14,149 nucleotides of DNA from Pavlovales sp. CCMP2436 (taxonomy: Eukaryota > Haptophyta > Pavlovophyceae > Pavlovales), in NCBI GenBank assembly GCA_026770615.1, contig MU631393.1:217073-231221 (forward strand), read 5' to 3'. A model generated the notes under the pieces. It made no database searches, was not told the DNA's origin, and saw only the letters and a list, made by a program, of their open reading frames with translations. The position numbers were made by a program, and so were the translations under genes. Shown piece after piece: positions 1-7,826 of this stretch (the first letter of the stretch is position 1; each line of letters begins with the position of its first letter).

Positions 1-184
1 CCAGGCCTAATGAAGAACATGAGATAATAAATAAAAAATTCTGTATGCAATTTATGAGAGTGCCCCCTCCAATTCTTATAAAAGTCATTCTTAGAATGCA
101 CTACACATCGCTAGACCAGCATGATGCCACCACCCCGCGCCTATGGCGCTGGAGCGTGTATAAGAGGACATCAAATCAAATCTT

Positions 185-295
185 AAGCTAAAGCTAAAGC
201 TAAATCTGAATCTGAATCTGAATCTAAATCTAAATCCAAATCGTAACTCTAACTCAAAATCATTAATCAAAAATCAAAAATCAAAAATCTAAAAC
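185..295. repeat. Degenerate hexanucleotide repeat (CTAAAG/CTGAAT/CTAAAT) and AATCAAA run
   Basis: Short tandem units drift from CTAAAG to CTGAAT to CTAAAT and then to ATCAAAA. The stretch lies in the proposed intron 3 of the FYVE gene. It shows no coding character. Confidence 0.8.
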
Positions 296-299
296 TCAC

Positions 300-1872
300 C
301 GCTCGTCACCGAGGCCGCGCCGGTCGGAGGAGACAGTCGCGTAAGAGGTGGCCGAACTAGCTTCCCTGGTAACGTTAATTATTATTATAATAACATCAAT
401 AATAATGAGAATACTAATCATAATACTTAATACTCATCATCATCGTCATCATCGTCATCATCATCATAATACTAATCATAATGATAGGAATAATAGCAAC
501 TCGCGTAGGAAGTGGCCAAACTCGCCTCCCTTATAATAAGGCATTCCTGTCCAACCAACCCATAATATCCCATAAGGGAGTCTGGATAGAAATATAATCG
601 GACACTAAATTAGTAATAAGCATCATCACGATCATTCATAACAATACCACAAATAATGATGATGATCGTAGTAATCTGAGAATACTGAGATTAAAAATAA
701 TTTTATCAGTATAATGATTCTGTTTACCGCTTCGAGAGAGTCGGCACAAGCGCCAGCCGTGCGCGCACGCGCTCCACGCCGAAGCCGAGCGCTTGCCGCA
801 CGAGCGCGAGCGAGGCGGTAGAGACGGCGATGCGCAGCTTGCACACCTGTAACCATAACAACAACAATCACACCAAAACATCAATCTAAATAACACCAAC
901 AATAACATCAACAACAACAACAATAATAACAATGGCTATCATACTAACCATACGATTGAGATTCACAACCAAAATAACGAGAACAATAACTAATCGCACC
1001 TGCTGCATCTCGATCGAGAAGGAAAGGCGGCCCACCGGCCTTCCGCCCTTGTCCAGGATCGGCATGTTGTAGTTGGGCGGGCCCGTGGCCAGTTGCAGCA
1101 GCGAGAGGCGGACGGTACCCACCTCCTGCGCCGGCACGAACCACACGCCGTCGGCTCGCACCGAGAGAACCAGCACACGCGACTCCAGCTCGTCGCGCCG
1201 CACGGCCGCGCCGAAATGGCGTACCGAGCGCCAGCGCACCGTCAAGCAGTCCTGCGCGCCCTGTCCGTTGCCAGTCGGCCACGCGTGCGCCGCGTGCGTG
1301 CCGCCACCCTGCGCGTGCGCCGCGCCACCCGAGTGGGGCTCGGCGCCGGCCTGCGCGGCCTTGGCCGAGGCGGTGCACCACACCAGCGCTGATGCGCTCG
1401 TGAGCGCGCCCGACTCGTCTGCACTGGCGCCCCAGGAGCAGTGCACGTGCAGCTTCTTGGGCTCACGCAGGGTCAGCCGCGCCTTGTACATGCGGAGGGT
1501 CACGTCGAACTCCAGCGCGTCAGCCGGCGGTAAGGGCAGCGGCACGGCCGGCGGCGAGAGGATCGGCGGCGAGCCCGTGAGCGGGTCGGGTGTGAAGTCC
1601 TCGATCGCACAGCCGAAGCAGGTGCGCATCGAGTGGCCCTGCTCGGGCACGGTCGAGCGCCAGCTCGTGTGGCGTTCGCAGAAGAGCAGTCCACACCGCC
1701 GGCAGTGGTGGCGCTGGCCGACGGTCATGTATTTGCGGCAGCCCGCCTGGCGGCAGCGCGCCTCGTCGCAGTCCGGCTCCCAGGGCGAGCCGTTCGCCCC
1801 GGTGGGCAGGAGCAGTGGCTCGCGGTAGCACCAGGCGGAGGCGAGCACCTGGTCGCTCACTCGGTGGCTCAT
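300..1872 (-). CDS. FYVE zinc-finger and C2-like domain protein, 3' end probably beyond window
   Basis: Spliced model on the minus strand: exon 1 1872-1000, exon 2 846-728, exon 3 365-300. Intron 1 (999-847) has GTGCG..TTACAG ends and joins in phase 0; introns 2 and 3 would be phase 2, and exon 3 ends at a strong GTGAGT donor, so the gene probably runs off the left edge (possible acceptor TTCATTAG at 7-14). If intron 2 is not used, a TAA stop at 724-726 ends the protein at 331 residues. Residues 31-88 form a FYVE-type finger: WEPD at 31-34, the RHHCRRCG signature at 54-61, zinc ligands C40, C45, C57, C60, C65, H68, C85, C88. One usual Cys is His (H68), and the first pair is spaced C-x4-C. Residues 120-291 look like a C2-type beta sandwich with a Gly/Ala/His-rich insertion at 172-205; the end (DKGGRPVGRLSFSIEMQQ) resembles the last strands of such a fold. 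FYVE fingers bind PtdIns3P on endosomes, so a trafficking role is inferred. The start is the ATG at 1872. Finger call firm; C2 call moderate; exon 3 probable. Confidence 0.82.
430..475. repeat. CAT/CGT trinucleotide microsatellite
   Basis: Repeated CAT and CGT triplets lie within intron 2 of the FYVE gene and continue on both sides into AATAAT-type simple sequence. This produces spurious His/Asn-rich open frames. Confidence 0.8.
505..534 (-). pseudogene. Partial duplicate of FYVE-gene exon 3
   Basis: About 28 bases match the start of the proposed exon 3 (338-365). Read in the same frame, the pair gives EASSATSYA (exon 3) and EASLATSYA (copy). Four of the five substitutions are synonymous, which argues that the frame was translated when the copies diverged. 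An AG precedes the copy (ATAAG), but no good GT donor follows. It is probably a broken exon copy inside intron 2, or less likely an alternative exon. Confidence 0.45.
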
Positions 1873-1960
1873 GGCTCACCGAGCACGAGTGGCTCGCGCC
1901 AGCCGGGCAACTAAGTCGCCACACGACCGAAGCAATTTTAAAAATATGATCACAATCATG

Positions 1961-2022
1961 TCATGCCCGTACACCCTCGGGCTGCAAGTCGAGGGACGTT
2001 AAAAGAACTATTATTAAAAAAA
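1961..2022 (+). repeat. Dispersed repeat, copy A (match at 6056-6108)
   Basis: The core CGGGCTGCAAGTCGAGGGAC, followed by a T/A-rich tail with AAGAACTA, recurs at 6061-6108 inside intron 2 of the carbonic anhydrase gene. Both copies start with TCATGCC. The function is unknown; an old transposon fragment is possible. Confidence 0.6.
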
Positions 2023-2299
2023 CCCTTGCTTGATTACGCTGTCACCTCCTTACGCCAAGGCAGACAAAGGCAGGCAACCACACACCACCCATCTCTTGCG
2101 CAGATCGAGACGATTCAAAGCTGCGCGAAAACGCACTAGAGCGCCGCCGCTCGCATTAATCTGCCGCGAGCGCGGGGATCTGGGGTGATTACGATGCGCG
2201 CAACTTCTTAACGTTACGATGCGCATCTTATTTGCCCGCAACCCCCTACACTGCCATGACTGATATCGGATGCCAGTCATGCGTATGACTCGAGTATGA

Positions 2300-2353
2300 G
2301 TGACCAGCTCCTGTTGAGCACTGCTGATGCCGTATATTGAACCATGCTGAGCC
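2300..2353 (-). mobile_element. Partial end of the long-inverted-repeat element, with a 21-23 base insertion
   Basis: Read on the minus strand it starts GCGGCTCAGCATGGTTCA, like both arms of the element at 2477-2840. Between GGTTCA and ACAGG it carries about 21-23 extra bases (ATATACGGCATCAGCAG and on) that the two full arms lack. The extra bases resemble the interior of the full element near 2655 (TTCAATATACGGTGCTGAAA). No partner arm is visible upstream, so this is a solo or broken end. Confidence 0.6.
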
Positions 2354-2476
2354 GCTAATATGTATATATATATATTAATGTAGGGGGGGTCGGGATAGCC
2401 GTATATGCTGTGGCGCAACCAGATAGAAAACTGGTTTGGTGGGAATGCTCCTTCGTGTCCAGTTTATAACAGACTA

Positions 2477-2840
2477 CTAGCGGCTCAGCATGGTTCAACA
2501 GGTGGTGTTCACTCACTGACTTCGTCGACGTCAGACATTAGTGCTGGCAGCAGAGGTGGTAGAGGTGAAGTTGGTGGCGAACTCGTAGCAGATGCCACAG
2601 GCTTCCCCCCCCCAACAGGCGGCAGCACATACGTAAGGCTACAAGGCTAAATACGTTCAATATACGGTGCTGAAAGCCGGCGCACGAGTGACGGCTTTTT
2701 GGACCCTATACTTGAACTTTGTTATTCAAGTTCACCACCAATCTCACCTCTACCACCACCATCCCTGCTGCCAGAACTAACGTCTGACGTTGACCAAGTC
2801 AGTGAGTGAACAACACCTGTTGAACCATGCTGAGCCGCTG
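2477..2840. mobile_element. MITE-like foldback element with roughly 105-bp inverted arms and TA flanks
   Basis: The left arm (2479-2588) and right arm (2729-2839, read in reverse) align over more than 100 bases with scattered substitutions and a few small gaps. Both outer ends read AGCGGCTCAGCATGGTTCAA. TA flanks it at 2841-2842 and, allowing one extra base on the left, at 2475-2476. The 140-base middle encodes nothing recognisable but has a short hairpin (AAAGCCG..CGGCTTT) followed by T residues at 2673-2700. With no transposase it must be non-autonomous. TA targets suggest the Tc1/mariner type, by inference only. Confidence 0.75.
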
Positions 2841-2850
2841 TATATATATA

Positions 2851-3015
2851 CAGGGGATCGCGGGCAATAAGAAAGGCGATTTTGAGACTGAGGCTCACTT
2901 TCTTACCAAATAACATACAAGCAATAGTTAAGTTTTGCTTAAAGTACTATTGAAGGGCAAAGAGAGTGAGGCTCCGTTTCTTAAGATACGGTTTCTTATT
3001 GTCCGCGATCTCATG
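2851..3015 (-). mobile_element. MITE family 1, 165-bp copy
   Basis: The left terminus is CAGGGGATCGCGGGCAATAA and the right terminus, reversed, is CATGAGATCGCGGACAATAA. Both sides are flanked by TA (2849-2850, 3016-3017). Subterminal sequence matches the copies at 9415-9581 and 9857-10784, in the opposite orientation to them. It is separated from the foldback element on its left only by a short TA run. There is no coding capacity. Confidence 0.85.
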
Positions 3016-3017
3016 TA

Positions 3018-3444
3018 ACCTAGTTATAAGTGAACAATCGACTCCATGCCGCCGCGAGGCTGCCGGCGGCTGTGCGCGGTGAGCCAGTCTTCTGCCTCGC
3101 TGCCATGCTTGATTTTATGGCTGCATCTGCTCGTGGCGGTTGAGGTCAGCCTGGGTCAGTTGATGGCGCTATTATTTTTTAAACTACGACTTACTCAAAA
3201 GAAAAATGGGGCAGCAGACGGTGGGTGGCGGACTCAGGTCGCGTGAACGAACGCCCAGGCAAATTGCCGAGGCGTTCACGCGCGAATTTGCCTCAAGCGG
3301 CGCCATCAGTCGAGCCGTCGAGTTCACCGTCGTCGATCGTGGTGCGGTTGTCGCGGGGTCCACGGTGTCGACAAACGGCCTGCAAACGGCCAACCCTCCC
3401 AATTTGTGGAACGGTGAGATACTTCTAAAAACAGCGCCCGAGCA
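3018..3444. other. Intergenic/5' leader region of the Trm9 gene
   Basis: No separate gene can be supported. A GC-rich block at 3046-3080 begins with ATG and is followed by GTGAGC, so a short upstream exon is possible, but its phase does not match the Trm9 frame. TTCTAAAAACAG at 3423-3434 looks like a branch point plus 3' splice site just ahead of the start codon, so a 5'UTR intron is plausible. Interleaved inverted repeats lie at 3241-3293. Confidence 0.5.
3241..3293. repeat. Two interleaved 9-bp inverted repeats (pseudoknot-like)
   Basis: GCGTGAACG at 3241-3249 pairs with CGTTCACGC at 3273-3281. AGGCAAATT at 3257-3265 pairs with AATTTGCCT at 3285-3293. The order a-b-a'-b' is that of an H-type pseudoknot, although GGCAAATTGCC can also fold on itself. 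It lies 150 bases upstream of the Trm9 start. Confidence 0.55.
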
Positions 3445-4359
3445 ATGGCCGCCCGCTGCACCCCCTTCGAGGTGGAGGAGCTCCCCCAATGCAACGGCAC
3501 ACCCACGGTCGAGCTGGAGCACGTGCACAGCGTTTACGAGCGCATCGCGCGCAGCTGGCACGGCACGCGGTACAAGGCTTGGCCGCGCGTCGAGGCGTTC
3601 GCGCGCACGCTGCCGCGCGGCTCGCTCGTCGCCGACGTCGGCGCGGGCAATGGGAAGAACCTACCCGCGTGCACGTGGACGGGGGTGGGCAACGCCGCTG
3701 GGCCGAGCTTCCCGATCGCGAGTGATCTCTCGCTCGAGCTATGCAAGATCTGCGCGGAGCGCAGCTACCAGGTCGCGGCGGCCGACGTGACGCGCCTGCC
3801 GTTCCGCACGGGCGTCTTCGACGCAGTGCTGTGCATCGCCGTGCTGCACCACCTCTCCACGCGCGCGCGGCGAGAGGCGGCGTGCGCCGAGTGTTGCAGG
3901 CTTCTCCTCCCGGGCGGGCGCGCCGTCTTTTACGCGTGGGCCCAGGAGCAAGAGGGCACGGGCGCGGCGAGCGCGCCCGCGGCATCGCAGGCAGGCGGCG
4001 AAGCGGCTGCGGCGGCGGGCGGTTACTCTGGGCATCGCTTCCCCACGCAGGACGTGCTCGTCCCGTTCCACGTGCCACTGCACTGCGTGGACGACCCGGC
4101 GATCCGCGAGCTCGCGAACGCGCAGCCGGGAGTACCGGCGGTCGCGGTTTCGGCGGCGGCCGCTGGGGGCGCGTGCCACGGTGCGTACGACCCAGTAAAG
4201 CGGTCCGTTGTCTTTCAGCGCTACTGCCACGTCTACTGCCGCGGAGAGCTCGAGAGTCTCTTCGATCCACTCGTCGCCGCAGGCGAGGTGGCCGTCGAGC
4301 AGAGCTGGTACGACTGCGGCAACTGGTGCGCGGTCGCGGTGCGGCTGCCGCCGCGCTGA
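3445..4359 (+). CDS. TRM9: tRNA (carboxymethyluridine-34) 5-O-methyltransferase, Trm9/ALKBH8 type
   Basis: This 304-residue single-exon protein carries the Trm9 family pattern from end to end. EHVHSVYERIARSW..TRYKAWPRVEAF lies at 25-52, the SAM-binding motif I VADVGAGNGKNL at 62-73, an acidic SAM contact ASDLS at 92-96, ADVTRLPFRTGVFDAVLCIAVLHHLST at 113-139, LLLPGGRAVFYAWAQEQ at 153-169, QDVLVPFHV at 202-210, RYCHVYCRGELESL at 259-272 and YDCGNWCAVAV at 289-299. Family members methylate carboxymethyluridine at the tRNA wobble position with Trm112 as partner. Length is close to yeast Trm9 (about 280), and the ALKBH8 oxygenase and RRM domains are absent. Two Ala/Gly-rich insertions (172-193, 230-244) interrupt the C-terminal half. 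The start is the first in-frame ATG, immediately before the conserved region. It runs convergently with the carbonic anhydrase gene, 485 bases apart. Confidence 0.93.
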   Translation: MAARCTPFEVEELPQCNGTPTVELEHVHSVYERIARSWHGTRYKAWPRVEAFARTLPRGSLVADVGAGNGKNLPACTWTGVGNAAGPSFPIASDLSLELCKICAERSYQVAAADVTRLPFRTGVFDAVLCIAVLHHLSTRARREAACAECCRLLLPGGRAVFYAWAQEQEGTGAASAPAASQAGGEAAAAAGGYSGHRFPTQDVLVPFHVPLHCVDDPAIRELANAQPGVPAVAVSAAAAGGACHGAYDPVKRSVVFQRYCHVYCRGELESLFDPLVAAGEVAVEQSWYDCGNWCAVAVRLPPR

Positions 4360-4844
4360 CGAATAATGTATTATAAAGTACGTGTACCCGGGAGTCGGTG
4401 GAAGAAGTTAGTTACTCCACCGGGGCTCTTCAAAAATAATATATCGTCGTCATTATCAGGCGCTCGTACTAAATTCGAAGTACATTCAGTGGGCTTAAGA
4501 AATGGGCCCTTTGGCCTAAGTATTTCTCATTCTTAACGCTTGGGTCCGGTGCGGGGACTTTTGAGTATGATTCGGGAGCGGACGTTAATCTAGACGAAAC
4601 TTACACACTGCAGCACGGACATATAATAAGACTTCTACTTAAAGACCTTTCGGCTGCGGCCCGGCATGCTCTCGTCCCACGGGCAACGCTCGCATGAGCC
4701 ACTGCAGCCTCCAGGGCCGCTCCTGGCTGCAGCCGCGCAGGCGCCCCTCCCCGGATTCCTAACCCAATAGGGCTCACCATTTCTATGCATCTTTGTGTGC
4801 GTGTGTTGTGCGTGCGGCGTGGCTGGAGCCCATCGCCAGCCGGC
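4360..4844. other. Shared 3' region between convergent Trm9 and carbonic anhydrase genes
   Basis: No gene is seen. AATAATGTATTATAAAG directly after the Trm9 stop may serve polyadenylation. A 7-bp stem (CGGTGGA..TCCACCG) follows at about 4394-4420. The stretch near 4640-4840 is GC-rich and is probably the 3'UTR of the carbonic anhydrase transcript. Confidence 0.5.
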
Positions 4845-7826
4845 TCAGTGGGCAGCTGACCCGATTGGCGGCTTGCGATTGGCCTTGGGTGACAACTTGA
4901 CCTTGGGTTCGGGATCAGCCTCCCCCCCCTTCCCCCCGCTGGACCCATCGAGCAGCACCGGGATGAAATCGACGATCCCGGAGGTGATCTCGTAGAACGC
5001 GGCCACCACCATCAGCGAGCCGTCCATTACCTTCGCGGAGACGCCCGGGTCCACCAGGATGCGCCTGACCTGCGCCTTGGCGTTGGCGATGACGGACTCG
5101 CGGTCGCGCGCATTGGGGTCCTGGATCTTGTCCAGCGTGTCGGAGCAGTACTACTCATCATTAAAGAATATTCGAATATAGGGGGGGAAGGGGGGGGGGG
5201 GGGGCGGGGGTCGATCACCGCACAACAAAACTACATATAGATGAGGGGTGCGTTTTTTTTTTTTTGCATTTTTGCATTTTTTTTGCATTTTTTGCATTTT
5301 TTTGTGAGCAAGCCATGTGTTCACCTCGAGGTCGGCCTTCATATCGAGGAGCATCCGCTTGAGGTGCGGCGATTCGCCCATAATCTTCGAGATCGGGAGC
5401 TGCGCCGCCTTCACCGCCCCGCAGCCCTGCACGGGGGGGGGGGGGGGGGTGAGACCAAGCCCCTTGTTATTGGCTGCTGCCTGCTCAGATTCTCCGACTC
5501 CCTCGCCGGGCGCTCGGCGAAGAAGCTAAAGGGCGAATGGGCAGCGAAGCAGGGAGCTGTGGACGAATCCCATAGCTGAAAGTTTTGCGATATAAAATGT
5601 GAGCCCCCCCCCCCCACTACCACACACACACAAAGAACTGGCAAGCTGTTGTCCTGTGCTGTCCCCCGCGCCCTCTGCAAAAAAATACGAATCTATTTTT
5701 TTAAAATAATAATAACAATATAGATGATAATGATAATACTGGTATATAGATATATAGATATGTATATATCTATATTTAATTTATCCTGTCCGCCCGCCTG
5801 ACCCTGTTCCCTGTTTTGATTGAGCGCCAGGGAGGAGATTGAGAATTCGGACTGAAAAGATCTGCATCTAGGCGAGCTCTCGTGATGTCATTTTAATATT
5901 ATAGCTATTTCGGATTCCTGCGATACAGTGAGAAGGGTGTGACACAGGTCGGCAAGGGGTGTGACAAAGGGCAATGGAGGGTGTGAGTTGGACAGACCCG
6001 TATGTTACAGAGGTATCCAGTGAGCCAATTTTATATGTTACCTTATTACTCTCCCTCATGCCTTCGGGCTGCAAGTCGGGGGACGTATAAGAACTACTAT
6101 ATAAAAATCAGGCGATGGCGGGCTCTCTCGCGATGCGAAAGCCCTTTCAAAATTGTCGAACTCCTTTCCACCCGCCTGAACCCGACACCTACCATGTTAA
6201 TTAACTAACCATATTACTCACTATCAGGCGATGGCGCACTCTCTCTCGACGCGAAAGCGTCTGCTGTGAATTCGAGCCTCCTTTTTTTCAGACGAAAGCA
6301 GCTCGGACTCTCTCGAACGCCCAGGTCCGTAATAAATAAATAAATATGTATACGTCTATATATAGATAGCCGCTCAATATCAATATCAGTATCAATCTCA
6401 ATCTCAATCTCATTATCATTATCAATATCAATATCAATATCAATATCAATATCAATATCAATCTATATATCAATATCAATATCAATATCAATATCAATAT
6501 CAATATCAATTAATAATGAATAAAGTGTGGAGCGCGACCCTTCATGCCCGTATGCCACACACACACACACCACTGGCACGCTGCTGCCCCGCGCTATCCC
6601 CACATTATTATCAGTATTATTATTGTCATCATTATTGATATTATTATTTAAAAAAATTAGATTCGTATTTTTTTTGTATGTAGTATTATTCGCACCTGGT
6701 GCCCCATGACCACCACGAGCTTGATACCCAGGTGGTGGATGGCATAGTCTATCGTGCCTGCCACCTTATCTCCCAGCAGATTCCCAGCATTGCGGCACAC
6801 AAAGACGTCGCCTGAGGCAGGGGAGAGGCAGGGGAGCGGAGGGGGATTGCAAGGTGAGGGATGGAAGAGAGAGGCGGAGGAGTGGATGGTTGCTTAGGGG
6901 CGCAGAGAGGGAGGTACAGTGAGACCAAACGTGCAAGGGAGGGACAGTGTAGGATAGGGTTGGGAAATTATTCTGTCTAGGAAAGGGGCTAGACGTAGGA
7001 GCATGCGTAGGAGTTAAAGGAGGAGTAGGAGTAGGAGTAGGCGGTCAGGGGACGGGCGTTAATCGAGATAATTTCGCACTCGCTTACCCAGCCCCTGGTC
7101 GAAAACGATTTCGATCGGCACCCTCGAGTCCGCGCAGCCCAACACCATCGCCATGGGCGCCTGCCCCTGGATGAGCGAGCGGCGCTCGATGAGCGATAGA
7201 TCCTGCCGCGACGGGGAGGCGGTCCAGAAGCGCGAATTGCCAGCCTTCAGCTCTTCGAGTACAGAGCGCGGCGTGAGTGATTTCACGATGTTGTTGCGGT
7301 CGCACATATATGCCGCCGCCTCCTCCATGGTGTTGACCGCCGTGTAGATCGGACCTCGCCGCCTCATCTGGGAGGAGCCCGAGGCCGAAGTGGGCACCGA
7401 CAGCAAACATCCGTCGCCAGCGTCGGCGCCCTCCAACAGCTCAGCGTATACTACGCTCGGCCTCCGGCTCCTCGGTGCGCCGGTGACGGCGGCGGCAGTG
7501 CGTCCATCGGCGGCGCGTTTGGGCTCGGCACCGCCCGGAAGCGTGTGGTAATGTATCTGCGGCGGCAGCTGCTGCGTGGGCGGGGGGCTCTGCGGGGGGC
7601 TCTGGCCCCAATGGCGCGAGAGGAGGAGCAGGACGAGCGGGACGATCAGTAGGTTGAGGACGAGCGACCCCGAGACGACGGCTACCAGCGCGAGCACCAT
7701 CGGCGCCGGGATCTCGCCGCTCATGTGATTGGTCGTCGGGATACCAGCCTCCCCGAGCCCATTATCCGCTGCGGGCGAGGTGGAGAGCGCGGTGTACCAC
7801 CACGTCATCAGATCGGAAAGCTGCAT
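4845..7826 (-). CDS. Membrane-anchored beta-class carbonic anhydrase, four exons
   Basis: Exons on the minus strand: 7826-7088, 6811-6696, 5426-5325, 5150-4845; total 1263 bases, 420 residues, all phases closing. Junctions read CTGG|GTAAGC..CTCAG|GC, CAG|GTGCG..TGCAG|GGC and GAG|GTGAAC..AGTAG|TAC. The protein catalyses CO2 hydration. Zinc ligands are C231 (in CADSRVP, with the D233-R235 dyad), H284 and C287 (MGHQGCGAVKAA, split exactly at the second intron); VFVCRNAGN at 249-257 is the usual motif between them. The C-terminal part NAKAQVRRILVDPGV..MVVAAFYEITSG matches the last helix and strand of the family. An N-terminal extension of about 180 residues contains one hydrophobic helix (43-69) followed by a Pro/Gln and basic region, so the enzyme is probably tethered to a membrane with the catalytic domain on one side. 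A role in inorganic carbon uptake is inferred. The start ATG follows an in-frame TAG directly. A Gly/Lys-rich tail follows the fold. Confidence 0.93.
5173..5304. repeat. Poly-G tract and TTTTTGCA tandem repeat in carbonic anhydrase intron 3
   Basis: Long G runs at 5181-5209 are followed by four or five TTTTTGCA units at 5252-5304. Both lie within intron 3 (5324-5151), close to its 3' splice site in the transcript sense. Confidence 0.75.
6056..6108 (+). repeat. Dispersed repeat, copy B
   Basis: It matches 1961-2022: TCATGCC, then TTCGGGCTGCAAGTCGGGGG and an AT-rich tail with AAGAACTA. Copy A carries seven extra bases after TCATGCC. Confidence 0.6.
6109..6285 (+). repeat. Two diverged direct repeats of about 60 bases
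   Basis: CAGGCGATGGCG followed by CTCTCTCG and GCGAAAGC occurs at about 6109-6170 and again at about 6225-6285, with the tails aligning at lower identity (TGTCGAACTCC versus ATTCGAGCCTCC). Both copies are in intron 2 of the carbonic anhydrase gene. Confidence 0.6.
6374..6511. repeat. ATCAAT hexanucleotide satellite
   Basis: About 23 units of ATCAAT run through this stretch with CTCAAT, CTCATT and ATCATT variants at the left end. This gives an artificial Ile/Leu-rich open frame on the minus strand. It is intronic. Confidence 0.9.

Larger units (their letters stand above)
1873..2474. other. Intergenic region upstream of the FYVE gene
   Basis: I see no gene here. It holds one copy of a dispersed repeat (1961-2022), a run of overlapping palindromes around 2250-2300 (GTCATGCGTATGAC and neighbours), and a partial copy of the long-inverted-repeat element end at 2300-2353. 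An AT dinucleotide run follows at 2358-2380. The FYVE promoter should lie here, but no clear motif can be named. Confidence 0.6.
5427..6695. other. Carbonic anhydrase intron 2 (1269 bases), repeat-rich
   Basis: No exon is needed here for the frame to close. It holds a poly-G run at 5432-5449, poly-C and CA runs near 5605-5632, AT simple sequence at 5695-5775, three spaced GGGTGTGA units at 5934-5987, a dispersed repeat copy at 6056-6108, a pair of diverged direct repeats (6109-6170 and 6225-6285) and a hexanucleotide satellite at 6374-6511. Confidence 0.7.

Noticed and set aside
185..295. Telomere-like or CRISPR-like spaced repeat
   Set aside because: The units are directly adjacent and drift in sequence without spacers; it is ordinary simple-sequence DNA in an intron.
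1073..1828. Long plus-strand open frame of 251 codons
   Set aside because: It is antisense to the FYVE/C2 exon, has no domain pattern, and exists because of the GC-rich codon use of the real gene.
3046..3080. Short exon-like block with ATG and a GTGAGC donor upstream of Trm9
   Set aside because: Splicing to the acceptor at 3434 would put Trm9 out of frame, so it could only be an untranslated exon; unsupported without transcripts.
3425..4270. Minus-strand open frame of 281 codons, Arg/Pro-rich
   Set aside because: It lies opposite the clearly conserved Trm9 gene and is a composition shadow.
6288..6509. Hydrophobic Ile/Leu-rich minus-strand frame resembling a membrane protein
   Set aside because: It is translation of the ATCAAT satellite within an intron.
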